From: Bryobacterales bacterium
Lineage (GTDB): Bacteria; Acidobacteriota; Terriglobia; Bryobacterales; Bryobacteraceae
Direction of reading: 5' to 3'
Length of the DNA stretch: 35,546 bases
Assembly: GCA_003163855.1 (NCBI GenBank)
Contig: PLRJ01000089.1
Location: forward strand, 1-35,546
In this document: positions 1 through 7,701 of the stretch, piece after piece
Layout: the number at the start of each line of letters is the position of its first letter
How positions within the stretch are numbered: position 1 is the first letter of the stretch
Program-made: the position numbers and the translations under genes
Notes under the pieces: model-generated
What the model saw: the letters and a program-made list of their open reading frames with translations, nothing else
Told to the model about the DNA's origin: nothing
Database searches by the model: none

Positions 1-290
1 TTCCCGATTCACCACCCAAGTCCCACCCGCAGGAGTGTCCCCTACCGCAACACCCCTGACCACCTGACTCCTTTTCTCCCCGCCACCCAAAAGCCTCTCG
101 GGGACATTCCGGGCTGGTTCCCGATTCACCACCCAAGTCCAACCCGCAGGAGTGTCCCCTACCGCAACACCCCTGACCACCTGACTCCTCTTCTCCCCGC
201 CACCCAAAAGCCTCTCGGGGACATTCCGGGCTGGTTCCCGACTCACCACCCAAGTCCAACCCGCAGGCGTGTCCCCTACCGCCAAGCCCC
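1..290. repeat. 117-bp direct tandem repeats, two full copies and one partial
   Basis: Copy 1 is 1-117, copy 2 is 118-234, and a decaying third copy runs from 235 to about 290, where it merges into the region before coaE. Copies 1 and 2 differ at two positions (c/a at unit position 24, t/c at about 75). The array probably continues left of the window. Each unit holds an 11-base inverted pair, GGAGTGTCCCC (32-42) and GGGGACATTCC (100-110), pairing fully with one G-U; it recurs at 149-159 and 217-227. The unit is 39 codons long, and one frame on each strand has no stop. On the minus strand it reads ...VGDTPAGWTWVVNRE..., with a possible TTG start at 285. It could be a structured intergenic repeat or the 5' end of a repeat protein running leftwards. 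I cannot decide which. Confidence 0.9.
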
Positions 291-322
291 TAAGTCGCCT
301 TTTTCTCGCGCCCGGACGCCAG

Positions 323-940
323 ATGCTTAAAGTCGGCCTCACCGGCGGATACGCCACCGGCAAGTCATTCGTAGCCAGACAACTCGAATCCCTCGGCTGC
401 TTCGTCGTTTACGCCGATAAGCTCGGCCACCAGGTCCTCTATCCCGACGGCGCGGCCTTCCAACCCACTTTGGCTTTGTTCGGTAAAACCATACTTGCCG
501 CCGACGGAACCATCGACCGCAAGAAACTCGGCGCCATCGTGTTCTCCTCGCCCCCTCTTCTTCAGCAACTGAACGATATCGTCCACCCCGCCGTCTTCGA
601 ACTCGAAACCGAGGCCATCAATGGCTTTGAATCGCAAAATCCCCACGGCATCGCTGTCGTCGAGGCCGCCATTCTCATCGAAACCGGCCGCTACCGCCAC
701 TACGACAAGCTGATCGTGACCACCTGTGAACCCGCCACCCAAATCGCGCGCGGTATCCAGCGCGACCACTTATCCGAAGCGGAAGTAATTCTCCGCCTTT
801 CGAAACAACTTTCCGCCGCCGACCGGATTCGTTTCGCAGATTACGTCATCTCGACCGAACGTCCCCAAGACGAAACGCTCGCCGACTTGCATCGCATCCA
901 CGCGGAACTGCGACAATTAGGAGAGGCTTCCCCTTCTTGA
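323..940 (+). CDS. coaE: Dephospho-CoA kinase
   Basis: Catalyses the last step of coenzyme A synthesis in the cytoplasm, phosphorylating the ribose 3'-hydroxyl of dephospho-CoA with ATP. The 205-residue protein starts MLKVGLTGGYATGKS, the P-loop typical of CoaE (residues 7-14), followed by the family's YADKLGHQVL region and the HPAVFELE segment in the CoA domain. Length matches the family (about 200). The frame is open further up to a GTG at 269, but that start would add 18 residues encoded partly by the tandem repeat, so the ATG at 323 next to the P-loop is preferred; no clear Shine-Dalgarno sequence precedes it. The stop overlaps the start of the protease gene by 4 bases (TTGA), so the two are likely co-transcribed and translationally coupled. 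Confidence 0.95.
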   Translation: MLKVGLTGGYATGKSFVARQLESLGCFVVYADKLGHQVLYPDGAAFQPTLALFGKTILAADGTIDRKKLGAIVFSSPPLLQQLNDIVHPAVFELETEAINGFESQNPHGIAVVEAAILIETGRYRHYDKLIVTTCEPATQIARGIQRDHLSEAEVILRLSKQLSAADRIRFADYVISTERPQDETLADLHRIHAELRQLGEASPS

Positions 941-2073
941 GATCGCGCATTTTCCTCTGGACCCTGGCCCTGACAGCGGCCTTTGTTTGGCTGACGCACG
1001 CCAATTGGAATCTTCGCAGCGTCGCCGCGCCCCTGTCTCGAGCCGGCTTCAACTGGTCGAACCCGCAACCCGTTCACGGCGCCGGACTCACGCCCGACGA
1101 ACAGAACAACATCGATATCTATAAGGCGTCCCAAGCCGCTACGGTGTACATCACCAGCACCACCGTCCGCCGCGACTTCTTCGGCCCCGTCGCCTCCAAA
1201 AACCTCGGCTCCGGCTTCCTCATCAACGACGAAGGCTTTATACTCACCAACTTCCACGTCGTCTCCGGCAGCAGCAAAATTCAGGTCACCCTCTCCGACC
1301 AGAGCCAGTACTTTGGCACCGCCATCGACACCGACCGCTCCGACGATCTCGCGCTCATCAAGATCGCTCCCAAGAAACACCTCACCTTCCTCAAGCTGGG
1401 CGATTCCGACCATCTGCAAGTCGGCCAAAAAGTGCTGGCCATCGGAGATCCCTTCGGCCTTGAAGGCACACTGACAACCGGCGTCGTCAGTTCCATCGGC
1501 CGTTCCATAGAAGGGGAGAATGAGCAGAGGATGGAAGGCATGATCCAAACCGATGCTGCTATCAATAGCGGCAACAGCGGCGGCCCGCTGCTCGATTCCA
1601 GCGGCACCGTCATCGGCATCAACACCGCCATCCTGGGCCAGGCCAATTTAGGAATCGGCTTCGCCCTGCCTATCAACCGCGCCAAAGCACTGCTCAGCGA
1701 TTATCAGGCCGGCCGCATCACCGAACGTCCCAAGGTAGGCATCACCACCGAATGGGTTGCGGGCGACTTGGCCGAAGCGCTCGAACTCCCCCGCCGCGGC
1801 GGCTTGCTGGTGCAAAGCGTAGTCAGCGGTTCCTCCGAAGATGCCGCAGGACTACGCGGCGCCCGCCAGATCGTCGCCATCGGCAACGTCGAACTCGGCA
1901 TCGGCGGCGATCTGATTATTGCCATCGAAGGCAAACCCATCGACCGCGAAGACGCCTGGGTGCGCGCCGTCTCCCAGAAACGCGTCGGCGACGTCATCAA
2001 CATCACGATAGTCCGAAACGCCAAAACCTTCAGCGCCGCCATCAAACTGCTCCGCCCCACCGCCGATCTATAA
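937..2073 (+). CDS. HtrA/DegP-family trypsin-like serine protease with one PDZ domain
   Basis: Predicted envelope quality-control protease. Residues 1-20 form an N-terminal hydrophobic segment with an Arg before it, either a signal peptide or a membrane anchor as in DegS. The protease domain spans about residues 60-250 and holds the full triad: His107 in TNFHVV, Asp137 in SDDLAL, Ser214 in SGNSGGPL. A single PDZ domain follows (about 260-370). At 378 residues with one PDZ it resembles DegS or other single-PDZ HtrA proteins more than DegP, which has two. The start is TTG at 937, supported by AGGAGAGG at 919-926, ten bases upstream; TTG overlaps the coaE stop. Substrate unknown. Confidence 0.93.
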   Translation: MRSRIFLWTLALTAAFVWLTHANWNLRSVAAPLSRAGFNWSNPQPVHGAGLTPDEQNNIDIYKASQAATVYITSTTVRRDFFGPVASKNLGSGFLINDEGFILTNFHVVSGSSKIQVTLSDQSQYFGTAIDTDRSDDLALIKIAPKKHLTFLKLGDSDHLQVGQKVLAIGDPFGLEGTLTTGVVSSIGRSIEGENEQRMEGMIQTDAAINSGNSGGPLLDSSGTVIGINTAILGQANLGIGFALPINRAKALLSDYQAGRITERPKVGITTEWVAGDLAEALELPRRGGLLVQSVVSGSSEDAAGLRGARQIVAIGNVELGIGGDLIIAIEGKPIDREDAWVRAVSQKRVGDVINITIVRNAKTFSAAIKLLRPTADL

Positions 2074-2353
2074 CGCCAAAAAGCGCGCCAAAAAGCGGAC
2101 GGAGGTAGTTTTTGTCTGACCCGGCCTAGTCCGCCTCGGATTAATCAGCGTCTATCGGCGGCCGATTATCTTGCCGACCCTTGATAGCAACCCTGCTGGT
2201 GACACGCCGCCCAAATAAATCTCCTCCCACCAAATCAACCACATAACCCTGTTTCCCACCGTCCGCCGAACAACCCATCCGCAACGATCAAAGCCGAAAG
2301 GATCTCTCTTTGTGGCACCCGAGAAGAAAATCTCCAGGCGCGCGGCGCAAAAA
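2074..2353. other. Convergent intergenic region with a short palindrome
   Basis: Lies between the ends of the protease gene (plus) and yhhQ (minus). I see no convincing gene. It holds a short palindrome, ATCGGCGGCCGAT (2154-2166), and an inverted pair GCGGAC/GTCCGC about 30 bases apart just after the protease stop. Neither is followed by a T-run, so neither is a standard intrinsic terminator. An open frame on the minus strand (2152-2415) overlaps yhhQ and shows no family features. Confidence 0.5.
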
Positions 2354-3079
2354 CTACTCTTCCACCTTCGTGGCGAACGGGCTGAAATTCGTGCTGTAGT
2401 CGAAGTAATCCACACCTTCCGTCCGCTTCAGGAAGTTGACCACAGCGTAAGTAACGGGCGTCATCAGAGTTTCGTAGACAACTTTGATCACGTATCCCGA
2501 AACAATCAAGCGAAACATCGTCCCCACCGTGGCCGTTCCCCAGAAAATGAAGAGAATCACAATCGTCGTATCCACTGCCTGGCCGACAACAGTAGATCCA
2601 ATCGTGCGCGTCCACAAATAGCGTCCTTTCGTCACCACCTTTAGCTTGGCAAGTGTGAAAGAGTTCGCAAATTCCCCGCACCAGAACGCAACCAGGCTGC
2701 CCGCCACCACCCGGCCCACCGGTTTGAAGATCGTCTCAAAAGCGGCTTGATTCATGTACTCAGGCGCAGGCGGAATGACTACGCAAATATAGGTCAGCAA
2801 CGCCAGAATGGCGGACGCAAAAAACCCAAACCAGATTGCCCGCCGGGAAGCTGAATAGCCATACACCTCGGTAAAGATGTCTCCAAAAATGTAGGTGATC
2901 GGGAACAGAATTTGCGCAGCGCTGATGCGCAGCCAGCCAATGGCCCAGAACTTCGGCGCCACAATATTCGAGATGAGGAGAACGGTGACGAACAAAGTAA
3001 TAAAGGAGTCCAGGTACTTGTATCTTTTGTCGCTCTCGAAGAGCGAACTCAGGCTTTGCTTTTCCGATGTCGTTTCCAT
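2354..3079 (-). CDS. yhhQ: Queuosine-precursor transporter, YhhQ/VUT family
   Basis: Integral inner-membrane protein that imports a queuosine precursor (preQ0 or preQ1) for tRNA modification. The 241-residue sequence has about six hydrophobic helices and characteristic family stretches: LLISNIVAPKF near residue 35, FPITYIFGDIFTEVYGY at about 59-75, and FWCGEFANSF at about 132-141. Start is ATG at 3079. A TATAAT box on the minus strand (3098-3093) lies 13 bases upstream, giving a very short leader, so there is no room for a preQ1 riboswitch. No queuosine synthesis genes are in the window. The charged C-terminal tail (THR-rich to KVEE) is cytoplasmic by inference. Confidence 0.92.
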   Translation of the reverse strand: METTSEKQSLSSLFESDKRYKYLDSFITLFVTVLLISNIVAPKFWAIGWLRISAAQILFPITYIFGDIFTEVYGYSASRRAIWFGFFASAILALLTYICVVIPPAPEYMNQAAFETIFKPVGRVVAGSLVAFWCGEFANSFTLAKLKVVTKGRYLWTRTIGSTVVGQAVDTTIVILFIFWGTATVGTMFRLIVSGYVIKVVYETLMTPVTYAVVNFLKRTEGVDYFDYSTNFSPFATKVEE

Positions 3080-3092
3080 GTGGTGTTTCCCG

Positions 3093-3123
3093 ATTATAGA
3101 GTTATGCCGTCTATCCGAACCAA
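3093..3123 (-). promoter_or_regulatory. Candidate yhhQ promoter
   Basis: On the minus strand a perfect -10 box TATAAT occupies 3098-3093. A weak -35 candidate TTGGTT is at 3123-3118, with a 19-base spacer, longer than ideal. It sits face to face with the plus-strand TATAAT at 3129-3134. Confidence 0.4.
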
Positions 3124-3128
3124 CTGGC

Positions 3129-3134
3129 TATAAT
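3129..3134 (+). promoter_or_regulatory. Candidate -10 box for a leaderless lipoprotein transcript
   Basis: Perfect TATAAT ending 3 bases before the ATG at 3138 and 6 bases before the in-frame GTG at 3141. Transcription would be expected to begin at about 3141, so the mRNA would start at, or just inside, the start codon. No good -35 box is visible. Confidence 0.4.
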
Positions 3135-3137
3135 CAG

Positions 3138-3545
3138 ATGGTGTTACGGCTTTTAGGCGTGGTTGCTCTGATTGCGCTCCTTTTCACGGCATCGTGCCAA
3201 AGTGAGCAGCAAAAAAAAGAAAAGATACAGCAAGCGATACTGGACCGCCTCAGCGCGCATTCCGGTCTGGACTTGAAGGCTTTAGATGTAACCACAACCG
3301 CGGTAAGCTTTGAAAAAAATAAGGCGTTCGCGACGGTTTCTTTTCATCCCAAAGGCGATCCTTCAGTGACCAGCGGCATGGTGATGAAATACACATTGGA
3401 AGAACGCGATGGCAAGTGGCAGGTGACAAATGTCGGCAGCGCGCAAGGCTCTGGTTCGGCCCATCCCTTGCCAAGCCAGCCCGGAACCTCGGGCGGCGAT
3501 TCAACCCTTCCGCCGGGGCATCCTTCTTTAGGACCCGGTCGATGA
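3138..3545 (+). CDS. Small predicted lipoprotein of unknown function
   Basis: Predicted 135-residue exported lipoprotein. Residues 1-19 are a hydrophobic signal (MVLRLLGVVALIALLFTAS), and Cys20 sits in an acceptable lipobox (TASC). The mature part has a charged linker (QQKKEKIQQ), then a compact alpha/beta stretch ending in ...EERDGKWQVTNVGSA, resembling small domains whose residues are read out by a GKWxV strand. The tail is Gly/Pro/Ser rich and probably disordered. Start is ATG at 3138 or the next codon, GTG at 3141, which would suit a leaderless transcript from the TATAAT just upstream. The frame stays open further up, but that part lies antisense to yhhQ and lacks a signal. The stop overlaps the next start (ATGA), implying coupling to the flavoprotein. 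Function not recognised. Confidence 0.75.
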   Translation: MVLRLLGVVALIALLFTASCQSEQQKKEKIQQAILDRLSAHSGLDLKALDVTTTAVSFEKNKAFATVSFHPKGDPSVTSGMVMKYTLEERDGKWQVTNVGSAQGSGSAHPLPSQPGTSGGDSTLPPGHPSLGPGR

Positions 3546-4735
3546 AAACGGTTGCCGTACTTGGCGGCGGCCCGGCAGGCGCAACCGCGGCGGAGCGGCT
3601 GGCTCGCTCAGGTCTGCGGACAATCATTCTCGACGAGAAACTGGCGTGGGAAAAACCTTGCGGTGGCGGCATCACCTACAAAGCCTATTCGCAATATCCA
3701 TACCTCTTTGATAACGACACTCCCAAGAAGGTCGTCACCGACACCTTTCTTGCCGCTCCCAAATCCGGCGCATTCAAAATGCAATTGGCTCGCCCCCTGT
3801 TGATTTACTCGCGCATCGACCTGAACGGCATGCTGCTGCGACGCGCCGAAGCCGCGGGCGCTGAAATTGAGAAAGAACGCGTACTCAGCCTGGAACGTAG
3901 TGATGAAAAATGGCAGATCAAAACCAAGTCGGGCAGGATTGATGCCGATTATTGCGTCGTCGCCACCGGAGCACGCAATCCGCTGCGCAATGTAGGAACG
4001 CAGTACACGGCGCAGGACACAATGTATGCCCTCGGTTATTGGGTGCCTAGCGACCAGGCGCATATCGACATTCAGTTTCTGCCGAACCTGGAGGGTTACA
4101 TCTGGGTATTTCCGCGCGCCGGGCACCTGTCGGTAGGAATTTGCGGCAAGGGTGAATCGTCGCAGTGCCTGCGCACGCGCCTGGAACGCTACATGGAAGA
4201 ACGCAGCATTTCGCGTAAAGATGCCAAGTTCTATGGTCATATGCTTCCCGCGCTCGAGCGCGGTTCGTGGCGCAACAATCGCGTCGCCGGCGACGGTTGG
4301 ATCGCGGTGGGCGACGCCGCCGGCTTGGTCGATCCGATTACGGGCGAAGGTCTTTACTATGCGATTCGATCGGGCGACCTGGCTAGCAAAGTTCTGCTGG
4401 AAGACAATTCATGGGACCGAAAAGCGGACTTGTATCGCCAGGTGATTTCGCGCGATTTCGGTCTTGATCTGACTTACGGCGCCGGTTTGGCAAAGCGCCT
4501 GTTCTGCGGCGCGCTCTTCTTCGGCGCGGTTCCCACGCGCATGATCGACTTCATGAAGCGCAGTCCTAAATTCTGCGAAATCATTCAGGATCTGTTCGCC
4601 GGCACCCAGCCTTACCTGGAACTGAAGACGCGCCTGCTGCGCAACGTTAACACCACGCTGCATGAAATCTTCATGAGTTTCTTGTTTCGCAAGCTAATTC
4701 TGTCCGAAACCCAGTATGAACGTTCCACTGTCTGA
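3542..4735 (+). CDS. Geranylgeranyl-reductase-family FAD-dependent oxidoreductase
   Basis: Flavoprotein of the ChlP/BchP/GGR type, a family that reduces isoprenoid double bonds in tetrapyrrole side chains, quinones or lipids using NADPH. The 397-residue protein has a Rossmann FAD site at the N-terminus ([14 protein letters not shown], residues 8-21), the family motif EKPCGGGI (37-44), an ATGARN motif (141-146), and the second FAD motif [15 protein letters not shown] (257-271). The start ATG at 3542 overlaps the lipoprotein stop and directly precedes the FAD fold; a longer reading to 3416 would overlap the lipoprotein gene. The neighbouring hemL suggests a tetrapyrrole or quinone link, but substrate is not fixed by sequence. 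Menaquinone or isoprenoid lipid reduction is equally possible. Confidence 0.85.
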   Translation: MKTVAVLGGGPAGATAAERLARSGLRTIILDEKLAWEKPCGGGITYKAYSQYPYLFDNDTPKKVVTDTFLAAPKSGAFKMQLARPLLIYSRIDLNGMLLRRAEAAGAEIEKERVLSLERSDEKWQIKTKSGRIDADYCVVATGARNPLRNVGTQYTAQDTMYALGYWVPSDQAHIDIQFLPNLEGYIWVFPRAGHLSVGICGKGESSQCLRTRLERYMEERSISRKDAKFYGHMLPALERGSWRNNRVAGDGWIAVGDAAGLVDPITGEGLYYAIRSGDLASKVLLEDNSWDRKADLYRQVISRDFGLDLTYGAGLAKRLFCGALFFGAVPTRMIDFMKRSPKFCEIIQDLFAGTQPYLELKTRLLRNVNTTLHEIFMSFLFRKLILSETQYERSTV

Positions 4736-5969
4736 CGCTCTTTTTGCCAGGGCAAAGCAGTCTATCCCCGGCGGCGTCAACTCTCCGGTGCGCGCATTTC
4801 GCGGGGTAGGCGGCACACCGCGCTTCATTGCCCGTGGCGAAGGCTCCCACTTCTATGATGTCGATGGCAACGATTACATCGACTATATCGGCTCATGGGG
4901 ACCTCTCATTATGGGCCACCGGCCGCCTTTCGTCATCGAAGCTTTGAAGTCGGTGCTGGAACTCGGCACCAGTTTCGGCGCGCCGACCGGGCGCGAAGTG
5001 GAACTGGCTGAATTGATCATCGACGCCGTCCCATCGGTCGAAATGGTGCGCCTGGTGAACTCAGGCACCGAAGCTTGCATGAGCGCCATTCGTCTGGCCC
5101 GCGGTTTCACGGGGCGCGATCTTACGGTGAAGTTTGAAGGCTGCTATCACGGCCACGTGGATTCGCTGCTGGTGAAAGCCGGCTCAGGCGTTGCGACGCT
5201 GAGCCTTCCCGATACCGCCGGCGTGCCGCGCGCTTTTTCAGACACCACGCTCGCGCTGCCGTTCAACGATCTGGAGTCAGTGGAAGCAGCCTTTAAATCT
5301 CAGGGCGATCGCATTGCTAGCGTTATCGTCGAACCCGTTGCGGGCAATATGGGCTGCATACCGCCTGCCCCCGGATTTCTGGAAGGTTTGCGGCGGATAA
5401 CCGAGAAGTATGGCGCGCTGCTGATCTTCGACGAAGTGATGACGGGTTTTCGCCTCAGCCGCGGCGGTGCGCAGAAGATTTATGGCGTCACGCCTGATTT
5501 AACGACGCTGGGAAAGATTATTGGCGGCGGCCTGCCGCTGGCGGCTTATGGCGGCCGCAAGGACGTGATGAGCTGCGTTGCGCCGGTAGGTCCGGTTTAC
5601 CAGGCGGGAACGCTTTCCGGTAATCCATTGGCGGTGACTGCGGGTATTGCCATGCTTCGCTACCTGGAGGATCATCCCGAGACCTACGACATCCTGGAAA
5701 GAAACGGCGCCGAGTTGGCCGCGCATGTTCCTGCTGGCATGACGGTCAATAGGGTCGGTTCCATGGTCACTTTCTTTTTCAATGCGGGTCCGGTTCAAAA
5801 CTACGAAGATGCAAAGCGCAGCGATACGGCGAAGTTCGCCAGGCTTTTCCATTTTCTATTGGAAAAGGGCATTTACTTCCCGCCATCGCAGTATGAAGCG
5901 CTGTTTATTTCAGCCGTTCACACACCGGCTGAGATAGCGCAGACGGCGCGCGCGATATGCGCGTTCTGA
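4716..5969 (+). CDS. hemL: Glutamate-1-semialdehyde 2,1-aminomutase
   Basis: PLP enzyme that converts glutamate-1-semialdehyde to 5-aminolevulinate in the C5 route to haem. The 417 residues match the family length. Visible landmarks are the N-terminal [13 protein letters not shown] (16-28), NSGTEA phosphate-binding loop (115-120), [10 protein letters not shown] (141-150), the cofactor aspartate in IFDEV (237-241), and the Schiff-base lysine Lys267 in [21 protein letters not shown] also fits. The ATG at 4716 lies 20 bases inside the flavoprotein gene, and no clear Shine-Dalgarno sequence is visible, so translation is probably coupled. The use of the C5 pathway fits Acidobacteriota. The end overlaps the next gene by 13 bases. 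Confidence 0.96.
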   Translation: MNVPLSDALFARAKQSIPGGVNSPVRAFRGVGGTPRFIARGEGSHFYDVDGNDYIDYIGSWGPLIMGHRPPFVIEALKSVLELGTSFGAPTGREVELAELIIDAVPSVEMVRLVNSGTEACMSAIRLARGFTGRDLTVKFEGCYHGHVDSLLVKAGSGVATLSLPDTAGVPRAFSDTTLALPFNDLESVEAAFKSQGDRIASVIVEPVAGNMGCIPPAPGFLEGLRRITEKYGALLIFDEVMTGFRLSRGGAQKIYGVTPDLTTLGKIIGGGLPLAAYGGRKDVMSCVAPVGPVYQAGTLSGNPLAVTAGIAMLRYLEDHPETYDILERNGAELAAHVPAGMTVNRVGSMVTFFFNAGPVQNYEDAKRSDTAKFARLFHFLLEKGIYFPPSQYEALFISAVHTPAEIAQTARAICAF

Positions 5970-6658
5970 TAACAGGAGCCGCCAAGCGCATCGGTCGTGT
6001 AATCGCGATTGAACTGGCCAAACGCGGCTTTGAAGTGGCTATTCATTACAACCAGTCGCGCGCCGAGGCCGAACACGTTTCCCAGGCATGCAATGGCGCA
6101 CCGATTTTTCAGGCGGATCTGTCGAAGGTTGAAGAAATTCGCCGGCTGTTCAGCGATGTCCGCCAACGCTTTGGACCCGTCGAGGCACTGGTGAACAACG
6201 CGGCGCGATTCACGCGCTTCGATCCTTTGCAAATCACCGAAGCCGACTGGGACTTCATTCACTCCGTCAATCTGAAAGCGACCTTTTTCTGCTGCCAGGA
6301 GGGCGCCCGCCAGATGCAGGAAGCAGGCGCGGGACGTATTGTGAACATTAGCAGCTTAGGCGGAATCCGGCCCTGGGCGGAACATGCGCATTACTGCGCC
6401 TCAAAAGCCGGTGTCATCATGCTGACGAAAGCTCTGGCAAAGGCTTTCGCACCGGTTATTACGGTGAACTCGGTGGCTCCAGGTGTGATCTCGTTCAATG
6501 ATGTGGATGCGCGGACGCAAGCCATGATTGACGCCACACCCATGCACCGGTCCGGCAAGCCGGAAGAGATTGCCGAGGCGGTGCATTTCTTTCTAACCGC
6601 GCCCGATTTCATCACCGGACAGATTCTGACGGTTGACGGCGGCCTGAGCGAGCGCTAA
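5957..6658 (+). CDS. Short-chain dehydrogenase/reductase, pteridine-reductase-like
   Basis: Classical SDR of 233 residues, NADPH-preferring by motif. The dinucleotide motif is TGAAKRIG (residues 6-13), a TGxxxRxG form seen in pteridine reductases and FolM rather than the TGxxxGIG of most SDRs. NNA is at 80-82. The catalytic set is Ser133 (NISS), Tyr146 and Lys150 (YCASK). The C-terminus is LTVDGG, as usual. It may reduce dihydrobiopterin, dihydrofolate or another carbonyl; the substrate is not set by sequence. It overlaps hemL by 13 bases at the start, and its stop overlaps yraN by 4 bases tail to tail, leaving no room for an intergenic terminator. Confidence 0.87.
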   Translation: MRVLITGAAKRIGRVIAIELAKRGFEVAIHYNQSRAEAEHVSQACNGAPIFQADLSKVEEIRRLFSDVRQRFGPVEALVNNAARFTRFDPLQITEADWDFIHSVNLKATFFCCQEGARQMQEAGAGRIVNISSLGGIRPWAEHAHYCASKAGVIMLTKALAKAFAPVITVNSVAPGVISFNDVDARTQAMIDATPMHRSGKPEEIAEAVHFFLTAPDFITGQILTVDGGLSER

Positions 6659-7128
6659 CGCACGCGGTCATGGAAAAACGCGTCTTCGTAATGTTTTATC
6701 GACGGCGGCGAGGTCATAACGATGGAGATAATGTCGAAACGAACGCAGGACCAGTCGATGCCGGCGCGGGTGGTATAAGCGCGGGCGGCACGAATTATAT
6801 GGCGTTCTTTTTCTTCGTCGACGGCCCTTTCAGGAGCGCTGTATTCAGAAGATGTGCGGGTTTTCACCTCGACGAAGACAGCCAAATCGCCCTGCCGCGC
6901 AACAATGTCGATTTCTGAATCGGCTCCCGGCTTGTAGTTGCGTGCGACGACTTGAAAGCCCGCATTCTGCAAATAGCGATGCGCCAGGTCTTCGCCGCGC
7001 TTTCCCAATGCGTGATCGGCCGTCAGCAGACGCTTCTGCCGAAATTGACGCACGGCGTCGCCAAGTTTCCAAAGCTGTTGGGTGGGACTCAGCGTCCAGG
7101 TTCGGGCTTGACTGCCTCTAGTTCCCAT
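6655..7128 (-). CDS. yraN: YraN family protein (UPF0102), restriction-endonuclease fold
   Basis: Small protein with the YraN/UPF0102 signature: GKRGEDLAHRYLQNAGF, then SEIDIVARQGDLAVFVEVKTR, which supplies the acidic D...ExK nuclease-like residues. Family function is unsettled; the fold is related to Holliday-junction and restriction nucleases. The N-terminal extension before LWKLGDAVRQFR is variable, so the start is uncertain. I chose ATG at 7128 because GGA lies about ten bases upstream; ATG at 7173 is also possible. Either start overlaps the end of the methyltransferase gene. It is the last gene of the minus-strand chemosensory unit and converges with the SDR gene. Confidence 0.85.
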   Translation of the reverse strand: MGTRGSQARTWTLSPTQQLWKLGDAVRQFRQKRLLTADHALGKRGEDLAHRYLQNAGFQVVARNYKPGADSEIDIVARQGDLAVFVEVKTRTSSEYSAPERAVDEEKERHIIRAARAYTTRAGIDWSCVRFDIISIVMTSPPSIKHYEDAFFHDRVR

Positions 7129-7667
7129 TCGATGACTTTTCCTCGAATGATGTAGCAAAGATAAAACTCCCAAAAGCGCCGAAAACGGCGAAAGCGATTG
7201 ACAAGAAATTCAAATCCGAGGTATCTCCACAGTGCAAGTAGCCGGACGTGGGTGGAAATCTCACGGAATCGGGCGCGCGAATAGTAGCCGTAGCCGGCAT
7301 TGTCGTCACCGAAGTAACGCAGGGAAAAACTGTTCAGGTGCCAGCGATGTGTGGGATCGCAGAAGCTGCTGAAATCGGTGTAATGAGGAGTGGCAATCAC
7401 CAGCCGTCCTGAAGGGGCCAGCAAACGGTGAAACTCCTCTATAGTTCGTATGACATCGGCCACGTGCTCAATCAAATGAATGGCGCGCACCTGGCGGAAC
7501 GAATTATCGGCGAACGGGAAAGGAAACTGGTCGAGGTCGGCTACTACATCGGCGTGCGTGTTCGGATTGCGATCCAGGCCGATCGCTCCCAGGTATTTGT
7601 TAATGCCGCAGCCAACGTCCAGAACAGGCAGTTGGCGCGCTGCTACTGTTCCAATTGACGCAGACAC
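7089..7667 (-). CDS. Class I SAM-dependent methyltransferase (type 11)
   Basis: A 192-residue methyltransferase. Motif I is VLDVGCGIN (about residues 15-23), followed by GLDRNPNTHADVVADLDQFPF with the ribose-binding acidic residue, then the FPFADNSFRQVRAIHLIEHV motif II/III stretch, and LAPSGRLVIATPH. The basic RFRRFRRFWEFY region near the C-terminus could sit at a membrane or bind nucleic acid, but this is inference. Start is GTG at 7667; GGAG precedes it closely. It lies 34 bases after cheB in the same direction. Substrate unknown. It is not CheR, which is encoded separately, and nothing here ties it to receptor methylation. Confidence 0.82.
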   Translation of the reverse strand: MSASIGTVAARQLPVLDVGCGINKYLGAIGLDRNPNTHADVVADLDQFPFPFADNSFRQVRAIHLIEHVADVIRTIEEFHRLLAPSGRLVIATPHYTDFSSFCDPTHRWHLNSFSLRYFGDDNAGYGYYSRARFREISTHVRLLALWRYLGFEFLVNRFRRFRRFWEFYLCYIIRGKVIEWELEAVKPEPGR

Positions 7668-7701
7668 TGCTCCAGTGTATCGAGCGCGAATGTGAGTGAA
7701 G

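Noticed and set aside
1-290. CRISPR array
   Set aside because: Units are 117 bp with no unique spacers between them; copies abut directly.
841-1548. Long minus-strand ORF antisense to the protease gene
   Set aside because: It is an antisense reading of the HtrA coding region; the plus strand has a full catalytic triad and a strong ribosome site.
2152-2415. 87-codon minus-strand ORF next to yhhQ
   Set aside because: It overlaps the yhhQ end in another frame, shows no motif, and lacks a ribosome site.
3416-3541. 42-residue N-terminal extension of the flavoprotein
   Set aside because: It overlaps the lipoprotein gene in another frame and precedes the GxGxxG motif without homology to the family.
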